From positions 496,001 to 560,000 of the forward strand of contig NZ_JAACJE010000001.1 in the NCBI RefSeq assembly GCF_010020825.1: a stretch of 64,000 bases of DNA, given 5' to 3'. The notes beneath the pieces are model-generated. The model ran no database searches, was not told the DNA's origin, and saw only the letters and a list, made by a program, of their open reading frames with translations. The first letter of the stretch is position 1; every line of letters starts with the position of its first letter. Made by a program: the position numbers and the translations under genes. The stretch is from Acidovorax sp. 210-6. GTDB taxonomy: Bacteria; Pseudomonadota; Gammaproteobacteria; Burkholderiales; Burkholderiaceae_C. Shown one piece after another: positions 18,197 through 26,385 of this stretch.

Positions 18197-18327
18197 GCAA
18201 ATCCTCGAGGGTTTGTGTGGCGCCGCTGCGGGCGCTGCGCAACCCTCAAGTGTATGCCTCCCTCTGGCGCAGGGTTGCCATGAAACGGCGTTACATTCAC
18301 AAGTGCCCGCACACCCCTACCAACACC

Positions 18328-19173
18328 ATGCTGGATCGAATCACCGCCTCCCTGCCCTCTCTGGCCCCGGCCGAGCAGCGTGTGGGGAAACTGGTACTGC
18401 AAGACCCACGCGCCTTTGCCCGTCTGCCCGTGCGCGAACTGGCCGAGCGCGCCCATGTCAGCAAACCCACCGTGGTGCGCTTTTGCCGCAGCATGGGCTA
18501 CGACGGGCTGGCCGACTTCAAGCTCAAGCTCGCGGGCAGCGTGAGCGAGGGCGTGCCCTTCATCCACCGCAGTGTGGACGCCGACGACAAGACCGGCGAC
18601 GTGCTGGTGAAGGTGGTGGACAACGCCGTGGCAGCCTTCCTGCAGTACCGCAACGCCGCCAGCACCGTGGCCATAGAGTGCGCGGCCAGCGCCATTGCCG
18701 ACACCTGGAAGATGGGCAAGCGCATCGAGTTCTACGGTGCGGGCAACTCGGGTATCGTGGCCCAGGACGCGCAGCACAAGTTCTTCCGCCTGGGCGTGAC
18801 CTGCAACGCCACCAGTGACGGCCACATGCAGGTGATGAGTGCCACGCTGCTGGGGCCGGGCGACTGCCTGGTGATCATCTCCAACTCGGGCCGCACGCGC
18901 GACCTGATGGACGCGGCCGACATTGCGCGCAAGAACGGCGCCACCACCATCGCCATCACAGCCAGTGGCTCGCCCCTGGCCAGCGCGTGCCTCATCCACC
19001 TCTCGGCCGATCATCCCGAGGGCTACGACCGCTACAGCCCCATGGTTTCGCGCCTTCTGCACCTGCTCATCATCGATGTGCTGGTGACCTGCGTGGCCTT
19101 GCGCATCGGCAGTTCGCTGCAGCCCATCCTGCAGCAGATGAAAGAGAACCTGCGCAACAAGCGTTACGCCTGA
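18328..19173 (+). CDS. hexR: HexR/RpiR-family transcriptional regulator with SIS domain
   Basis: A 281-residue regulator. Residues 1-75 form an RpiR-type helix-turn-helix (LPVRELAERAHVSKPTVVRFCRSMGYDGLADFKLKLA). Residues about 110-250 form a SIS sugar-phosphate-binding domain (IEFYGAGNSGIVAQDAQHKF, VIISNSGRTRDLMDAADIAR). HexR proteins repress central carbon genes and sense KDPG; divergence from tal supports such a role. The ATG used gives the family N-terminus (MLDRITASLPSLAPAEQRV); an in-frame ATG 16 codons upstream is possible. Its 3' end overlaps the LysR gene tail to tail by 10 bp. Confidence 0.85.
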   Translation: MLDRITASLPSLAPAEQRVGKLVLQDPRAFARLPVRELAERAHVSKPTVVRFCRSMGYDGLADFKLKLAGSVSEGVPFIHRSVDADDKTGDVLVKVVDNAVAAFLQYRNAASTVAIECAASAIADTWKMGKRIEFYGAGNSGIVAQDAQHKFFRLGVTCNATSDGHMQVMSATLLGPGDCLVIISNSGRTRDLMDAADIARKNGATTIAITASGSPLASACLIHLSADHPEGYDRYSPMVSRLLHLLIIDVLVTCVALRIGSSLQPILQQMKENLRNKRYA

Positions 19174-20150
19174 TCGGCGTCTTCAGAGCCCTCGCCCAGA
19201 AAACGGCGCGTGGCGCCAGCCTCCTGGCGCAGCCAGGCCGTAAAAGCCTGAGCCTCCGGGCGCTGGCGGCTGCGCGGGCCCAGCAGCAGCCAATAGGCCA
19301 GTGGCGAGTCCAGCCGCGTGCCCGGCAGCACCTCCACCAGGTCACCACTGGCCAGCGCATCGGCCACCAGTGGCAGGCGCGCCAGGGCCAGGCCCTGGCC
19401 GGCCAGGGCGGCCTGCACGATCTGGTGCGCGTAGTTGAAATAGAGCCAGCGCTGGGGCTGCAGCAGCGGGCATCCCTGCGCGTCGAACCAGCGCCGCCAT
19501 GACAGCCATTGCAGGTGCGTGCTGCGGTGCGCGTCCCCGGCCTCGATCAGGGTGAACTGCTCCAGATCGCTGCTCTGGCGCACCGGCGCTGCGCTTTTCA
19601 GCAGCCACGGGCTGGCCACCACGGCCAATTGCTCGCCAAACAAGCGCTGGCCGCCGTGCACGCGCGGGCCGGGCGCGCTGTAGCGCAGCGCCAGGTCCAG
19701 GTCGGCGGTGTCCAGGTCGGTGTGGCTGTCGCTGGCGTCGATGCGGATGTCGATGTCCGGGTGCGCCTGCTGGAAGGCCTCCATGCGCGGGATCAGCCAC
19801 ATCGACGCAAAGCTCGACCAGGTGGTGATCGCCACGCTCTTGCGCCCCGCCGTTTGGCGCACCTGGCGCACGGCCGCGTCCATGCGTTCGACCGCCGGGC
19901 CCACGGTGCGCAGCAACTGCGCACCGGCGCTGGTCAGTTCCACCGCGCGCGTGTGGCGCAGGAAGAGGGCGATGCCCACCTCGTCCTCCAGCGCCTGGAT
20001 CTGGCGGCTCACCGCCGACTGGGTGAGTGCCAGTTCCTCGGCCGCAGCCCGAAAGTTCAGGTGCCGCGCCACGCAGAGGAAGGCGCGCCAGTGGCCCACC
20101 CCCACGGGGCGGGTGCGCAGTACCGGGCTGGCCGATGCAAGGGTGCTCAT
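19164..20150 (-). CDS. LysR-family transcriptional regulator (GcvA-like)
   Basis: A 328-residue LTTR. The winged HTH is at about residues 19-78 (FLCVARHLNFRAAAEELALTQSAVSRQIQALEDEVGIALFLRHTRAVELTSAG), followed by the linker helix and a periplasmic-binding-like effector domain. The pattern resembles the GcvA/AmpR subgroup. The regulated gene is probably the divergent DUF2917 gene 105 bp away, which is inference. Confidence 0.9.
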   Translation of the reverse strand: MSTLASASPVLRTRPVGVGHWRAFLCVARHLNFRAAAEELALTQSAVSRQIQALEDEVGIALFLRHTRAVELTSAGAQLLRTVGPAVERMDAAVRQVRQTAGRKSVAITTWSSFASMWLIPRMEAFQQAHPDIDIRIDASDSHTDLDTADLDLALRYSAPGPRVHGGQRLFGEQLAVVASPWLLKSAAPVRQSSDLEQFTLIEAGDAHRSTHLQWLSWRRWFDAQGCPLLQPQRWLYFNYAHQIVQAALAGQGLALARLPLVADALASGDLVEVLPGTRLDSPLAYWLLLGPRSRQRPEAQAFTAWLRQEAGATRRFLGEGSEDADQA

Positions 20151-20255
20151 GGTGCCATTGATGCGATTAGGGAATCAATAGCCTAGCGTCAATTCATTGG
20201 ACTGCCAAGCGCTGGCGGCGGATCATGTGGCTTCATTGATGCAAAAGGAGCTGTC

Positions 20256-20759
20256 ATGTGCGACACGATCCCTTCCCTCGGTTCCCAGAGCCTGCTGCCC
20301 CCGGCGGGGAGCTGGGGCTTGCTGCCCGGCCGGGCGCTGTCCTTGCACCCGCGCGGCAGTGGCCGTTTGACCCTGGTCCAGGGGCGGGCCTGGCTGACGG
20401 TGTCAGCGGCCGGACAGCCCTCCACCGACATGGTGCTGCACGCAGGGGAGTGCGTTGTGCTGCCTGCCCACAGCCACGCCGTGCTTGAAGCCTGGCCACA
20501 GCACGATGGTGGGCCGGCGCTGGCTTGGCGGTGGGCGGCGCTGCCCGCAGCGGCTGTGGCACCGCTCGATTGGCGGCAGACCGTGGCTGCACCGGCGCGC
20601 GACCTGGGCCAGGCGGGCCTGGTCTTGCTGGACGCCGCAGGACGACTGGCCAAAGGCCTGCTGGGGCTGGCGGTATGGGCGTTGGCACGCCCCTGGGTGG
20701 CTTCGCTGCTCGCCCGGGGTGCGGTGCGGCGCATTCCCTGGGGACTGCACAGCGGATAA
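20256..20759 (+). CDS. DUF2917 domain protein
   Basis: A 167-residue protein of unknown function. The N-terminal 90 residues fit the DUF2917 pattern (LPPAGSWGLLPGRALSLHPRGSGRLTLVQGRAWLTV, then HAGECVVLPAHSHAVLEAW), a small beta-rich cupin-like domain. A hydrophobic helix (LLGLAVWALARPWVASLL) is near the C-terminus. It is divergent from the LysR regulator, and the two probably form a regulator-target pair. Confidence 0.7.
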   Translation: MCDTIPSLGSQSLLPPAGSWGLLPGRALSLHPRGSGRLTLVQGRAWLTVSAAGQPSTDMVLHAGECVVLPAHSHAVLEAWPQHDGGPALAWRWAALPAAAVAPLDWRQTVAAPARDLGQAGLVLLDAAGRLAKGLLGLAVWALARPWVASLLARGAVRRIPWGLHSG

Positions 20760-20797
20760 TCCGGGCCACCGCGGTCGCGCGTCGGTGTGCGCCGCAC

Positions 20798-21067
20798 CTA
20801 GTGCAGTGTTTCACTCTGATTGGCACTTTCAGAGCCCCGAAAAAGCTGCCCGGCTAGGCGCAGCGCGCAGGCAATGGTGGTGCCCTTGCCAAGGGCTGCA
20901 ACGACGCTGGGCAGCTTTTTCGGGGCTCCCTTGGGGCCAGTGGCCAAGGGGCCATCTGCGTTGTTGCAGTGGCTTGACGTTACCCGTAATGCCTGCGCCC
21001 CTGCGCCTAGCAGCTGACCCCTTGGCCACTGGCTGAAAGTACCAATCAGAGTGCAACACTACACTAG
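20798..21067. repeat. 270-bp nested inverted-repeat element (MITE-like)
   Basis: The element is bounded by 35-bp inverted repeats at 20798-20832 and 21033-21067 that match at 32 of 35 positions and start CTAG. Inside, a perfect 19-bp inverted repeat (20833-20851 with 20909-20927, AGCCCCGAAAAAGCTGCCC) and a perfect 16-bp one (20936-20951 with 21018-21033) form two strong hairpins. No reading frame fits. It ends 15 bp before the glmU start, so it carries or replaces the glmU promoter region. It could be a non-autonomous mobile element or a BIME-like repeat. Confidence 0.8.
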
Positions 21068-21082
21068 CATCCACACCATCCC

Positions 21083-22516
21083 ATGACACCCATAGACATC
21101 CTCATCATGGCGGCCGGCAAGGGCACGCGCATGAAAAGCCGCACGCCCAAGGTGCTGCAGCGCCTGGCGGGCCGCCCGTTGTTGCACCACGTGCTCGACC
21201 AGGCTGCGCATTTGCAGGCGCGCAGCGCCATCGTCATCACCGGTCATGGTGCTACAGAAGTTGAAGCGGCTACCGCAGGACTGGCGAGCGTTGCAGGCCA
21301 ATATGACCTGAAGTTTGTGCGCCAGGAGCCGCAGCTGGGCACCGGCCACGCCGTGCAGCAGGCCGTACCCTGCCTGGCGGATGACGGCACAGTAGTGGTG
21401 CTCTCGGGCGACGTTCCGCTGACCCAAGCCGACACACTGCGCGCGCTGGTGGCCGCGTCGCAGGCGGGGGGGCAGCTGGCGCTGCTGACCGTGCGCCTGC
21501 CCGACCCCACGGGCTATGGCCGCATCCTGCGCGATGGCGCAGGGCAGGTGGCGGGCATCGTCGAGCACAAGGACGCGAGCGAAGCCCAGCGTGCCATCGA
21601 TGAGATCTACAGCGGCATCATGGCCGTGCCTGCGCGCCTGCTCAAACCCTGGCTTGCGCGCCTGACCAACCACAACGCCCAGGGCGAGTACTACCTGACC
21701 GACATCGTCGCCATGGCCGTGGCCGACGGGCTTCCGGTGGCGGCCCACCGCATCGACGATGCGCTGCAGGTGGCCGGCGTGAACAGCCCCCTGCAACTGG
21801 CCGAGCTGGAGCGCGCCCACCAACTGCGCCAGGCCCGCGCCCTGATGGAGCAGGGCGTGCGCCTGATGGACCCCGCGCGCTTTGACCTGCGCGACGACGC
21901 GCGCACCGGCGTGCGCGGCCAGCTGCGCTGCGAGCAGGATGTCGAGATCGATGTGGGCTGCATCTTCACCGGCGCCGTGGAGCTGGGCGAAGGCGTGCAG
22001 GTGGGCGCGCACTGTTGCATTGCCAATGCGCGCATTGCGGCGGGCGCCGTCGTCCACCCCTACACCCACATCGACGGCGAGAAGCTCGGTGCCAGCGTGG
22101 GCGCGGGCGCGCTCGTCGGCCCGTTTGCACGCCTGCGCCCTGGCGCCGTGCTGGGGCGCGAGGTGCACATCGGTAACTTCGTGGAGGTGAAGAACTCCCA
22201 GCTCGCCGATGGTGCCAAGGCCAACCACCTGGCCTACCTGGGCGACGCCAGCGTGGGCGAGCGCGTGAACTACGGCGCGGGCAGCATCACCGCCAACTAC
22301 GACGGCGCCAACAAGCACCGCACTGTGATCGAGGCCGATGTGCATGTGGGCAGCAATTGCGTGCTGGTGGCGCCTGTCACCCTGGGCGCCGGGGCCACGG
22401 TGGGTGGCGGCTCCACCATCACCAAGGACGTGCCTGCAGGCGCCCTGGCTGTGGCGCGCGGCAAGCAAGTGGCCATTGCGAACTGGCAGCGCCCCACCAA
22501 GCAGCCCAAGCCATGA
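21083..22516 (+). CDS. glmU: Bifunctional GlmU: N-acetylglucosamine-1-phosphate uridyltransferase / glucosamine-1-phosphate acetyltransferase
   Basis: A 477-residue enzyme making UDP-GlcNAc for peptidoglycan and LPS. The N-terminal pyrophosphorylase has the nucleotide-binding signature ILIMAAGKGTRMKSRTPKVLQ and LVLSGDVPL-type VVLSGDVPLTQ. The C-terminal left-handed beta-helix has hexapeptide repeats and the acetyltransferase motif VNYGAGSITANYDGANKHRTVIEADVHVGSN. Length is slightly above E. coli (456). Its stop overlaps the histidine kinase start by ATGA. Confidence 0.97.
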   Translation: MTPIDILIMAAGKGTRMKSRTPKVLQRLAGRPLLHHVLDQAAHLQARSAIVITGHGATEVEAATAGLASVAGQYDLKFVRQEPQLGTGHAVQQAVPCLADDGTVVVLSGDVPLTQADTLRALVAASQAGGQLALLTVRLPDPTGYGRILRDGAGQVAGIVEHKDASEAQRAIDEIYSGIMAVPARLLKPWLARLTNHNAQGEYYLTDIVAMAVADGLPVAAHRIDDALQVAGVNSPLQLAELERAHQLRQARALMEQGVRLMDPARFDLRDDARTGVRGQLRCEQDVEIDVGCIFTGAVELGEGVQVGAHCCIANARIAAGAVVHPYTHIDGEKLGASVGAGALVGPFARLRPGAVLGREVHIGNFVEVKNSQLADGAKANHLAYLGDASVGERVNYGAGSITANYDGANKHRTVIEADVHVGSNCVLVAPVTLGAGATVGGGSTITKDVPAGALAVARGKQVAIANWQRPTKQPKP

Positions 22517-23346
22517 GCGCAGTGCCATCGGCCCCGTCGGAGTCTTCCGGGTGCCCCGAGCCGGGAGCGGATCGGTACGACGCACTCGACGCCCCCGCAC
22601 TGCGCACCTTGCTGGCGCAGCGCGATCAGCAACTGGCGGAGCAAGGCGCCGCGCTGCAGGCCTGGACGCACGCCGTCTCGCACGACCTGCGCGCACCGCT
22701 GCGCCACATCACCTCCTTCGGCCCGCTGGTGCATGAGCTGTTGCAGGAGGCGCCTGGCCTGGACGCAGCCACCCGCCAGGAGGCGCTGGAATTTCTGGCC
22801 ACCATGGACCAGTCTGCCCGCCGCATGGGTCGCATGCTCGACGGCCTGCTGCAACTGGCGCGCATTGCGCGCGCACCGTTCACGCCGCAGACCGTGGACC
22901 TGGGGGCGCTGGTGCACGAAGTGCGCGAGGCCCTGGCGCCGCGCTGCGCAGACCGCACGGTGCAGTGGCAGGCAGACGGCCCCTGGCCTACCGTGCAGGG
23001 CGACCCTGCCTTGCTGCGTCAACTGTTGGCCGAGCTGATCGGCAATGCGCTCAAGTTCACGCAAGCGCGCAGCCCGGCCCAGATCCGCGTGACCGCCGAA
23101 TGCGGCGCAGACGGGCACTGCACCTTGTGCGTACAGGACAACGGCGCGGGATTTGACCCCGCGCGCGCGCAGGCGCTGTTCGGCATCTTCCAGCGCCTGC
23201 ACCGCGAAAGCGAGTTCGACGGCGTGGGTTGCGGCCTGGCGGCCGTGCGCGCCATCGCCCAGCGCCACGGCGGCACCGTGAGCGCGCAGGCGGCGCCTGG
23301 TGCGGGCTGCACGGTCAGTGTGTGCTGGTCTGTTGCAATGCTATAA
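22513..23346 (+). CDS. Small sensor histidine kinase without input domain
   Basis: A 277-residue kinase. After a short N-terminal coiled stretch it has the H-box WTHAVSHDLRAPLRHITSF (phospho-acceptor His about residue 58), the N-box ELIGNALKFTQ, the G1 box DNGAGFDP, an F-box (LFGIFQRLH) and G2 (GVGCGLAAVRAIAQRHGG). No PAS, GAF or membrane segment is seen, so it is cytosolic and its signal is unknown. The ATGA overlap with glmU implies translational coupling. No response regulator lies nearby. The last codons and stop fall in a short repeat element. Confidence 0.85.
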   Translation: MSAVPSAPSESSGCPEPGADRYDALDAPALRTLLAQRDQQLAEQGAALQAWTHAVSHDLRAPLRHITSFGPLVHELLQEAPGLDAATRQEALEFLATMDQSARRMGRMLDGLLQLARIARAPFTPQTVDLGALVHEVREALAPRCADRTVQWQADGPWPTVQGDPALLRQLLAELIGNALKFTQARSPAQIRVTAECGADGHCTLCVQDNGAGFDPARAQALFGIFQRLHRESEFDGVGCGLAAVRAIAQRHGGTVSAQAAPGAGCTVSVCWSVAML

Positions 23347-23373
23347 ATATAATAGCTGCTTGCGCTTATTTGA
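23339..23373. repeat. Short Comamonadaceae-type intergenic element between convergent genes
   Basis: The sequence ATGCTATAAATATAATAGCT followed by GCTTGCGCTTATTTG resembles the region at 7320-7385 and is a pattern that I recognise as recurrent in Comamonadaceae intergenic regions. Here it provides the stop codon of the histidine kinase on the plus strand and that of the Lrp-type gene on the minus strand. The family assignment is from memory and not from a search. Confidence 0.45.
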
Positions 23374-23857
23374 CGGTCGTTACAGCCACTTTTGTCAAAA
23401 ATTTTGCTCGTTTGGTAGCAAAAAAGGCCTTCACATTGCGCACATTGGCGTCGCCCGTGAACAGGCGCTGCGCCAGCGCCAGGTAGGCGGGCATGTCGTG
23501 CGTGTGCAGCACGAGCACAAAGTCCGGTCCCGGTGACACGCGCCAGCATTGCTGCACGCCGGGTTCCTGCACAGCGCGGGCCTCGAAGGCGTCCAGCCAC
23601 TCGGCGCCCTGGCGGTCGAGCGACACCTCCACGATGCACGCCAGCCCGTGCCCTTGCAGGGCAGCCAGCCGCTCGGGCTGGACAATGGCCACCTGCCGCT
23701 CGATCAGCCCGCATTCGTGCAGGCGCCGCACGCGCCGCAGGCAGGTGGGGGGTGACACATGCACCTGCTCGGCCAGCCATTGGTTGCTGCGCGTGGCATC
23801 GTCCTGCAGCAGGTCCAGCAGCTTCAGGTCCACGGCATCCAAGACCATTTCTTCCAT
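23366..23857 (-). CDS. Lrp/AsnC-family transcriptional regulator
   Basis: A 163-residue regulator with an N-terminal HTH (LDAVDLKLLDLLQDDATRSNQWLAEQVHVSPPTCLRRVRRLHECGLI) and a C-terminal RAM domain (VEVSLDRQGAEWLDAFEARAVQEPGVQQCWRVSPGPDFVLVLHTHDM). An ATG three codons downstream is also possible. It is divergent from glmS with a 140-bp AT-rich region between; the partner gene is unknown. Confidence 0.9.
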   Translation of the reverse strand: MEEMVLDAVDLKLLDLLQDDATRSNQWLAEQVHVSPPTCLRRVRRLHECGLIERQVAIVQPERLAALQGHGLACIVEVSLDRQGAEWLDAFEARAVQEPGVQQCWRVSPGPDFVLVLHTHDMPAYLALAQRLFTGDANVRNVKAFFATKRAKFLTKVAVTTVK

Positions 23858-23997
23858 ATTGTTTAGTCTTTTGATGAAAAATTACATGCGGTTGATTGAT
23901 TGAAATTTAATTTCAAAAACAAAAGAAAATCAATCTGAAATTTTGCATTTCTCTGCCTACCATCGCGCCATTGCATTCCACCAGGCAGGAGAAAACC

Positions 23998-25920
<1,923 letters not shown>

Positions 25921-25938
25921 CCGGCTATTCTGGGTAAT

Positions 25939-26031
25939 TAAAGTCGTAAACACGCAAATAAAGTCGTAAACAAGCCACCAGCATTCATGCGGGTTTGCGG
26001 GGTGGTTATTTGTAACGGTAAAGTCGTAAAC
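25939..26031 (+). repeat. Three direct 13-bp repeats, likely TnsB binding sites
   Basis: TAAAGTCGTAAAC occurs exactly at 25939-25951, 25959-25971 and 26019-26031, all in the same orientation, with start-to-start spacing of 20 and 60 bp. Tn7-type ends carry several TnsB sites of about 20 bp in such a layout, and the position right after glmS fits. TnsB binding is inference. No further copy was noticed elsewhere in the window. Confidence 0.7.
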
Positions 26032-26107
26032 CCGAATTCAACGAGTAGAGAAGAGCTAGATTTGCGGAGCTGACCTCGGCCCGGTAAGAACTTGTTGCTA
26101 TATAAAG

Positions 26108-26137
26108 AAGAGCGCTAGCTTTGAGCGCTCTTTTTTT
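26108..26137 (+). terminator. Rho-independent terminator near the element end
   Basis: The perfect stem AGAGCGC/GCGCTCT (26109-26115 with 26125-26131) with a 9-nt loop is followed by a run of seven Ts on the plus strand. It may stop glmS readthrough into the element. Apart from this and the three repeats, the 25921-26385 stretch shows no gene; it is clearly more AT-rich than the flanking chromosome. Confidence 0.65.
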
Positions 26138-26385
26138 GCGAGAACTTCTTGAGGTTCGAGCAGGCCCTACATGCCGCAATGACTGCAAGAGGCTGGTTGC
26201 GGAAGTTCGACGCCCGCGAGCAAGATGTCCGAGTCAATGCTGATAGCAGTCATCCACGACCGACTCAGCTCAGACAAGTGAACGTTCTAACGTTTAGACG
26301 TTATCCCTTCAAACCTCTACATCCACTAGGCAATGGCCTGCCTGATCGCACACCTCCCCGTGTTTCCGCTCGGGAATGCACGCGA

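Noticed and set aside
18197-18327. HexR operator in the tal/hexR gap
   Set aside because: Only a loose half-match (GTTACA) was seen; no full palindrome like the known HexR consensus.
25939-26031. Short direct repeats as a possible CRISPR array
   Set aside because: Only three 13-bp copies with unequal 20- and 60-bp spacing, no cas genes; better explained as transposon end sites.
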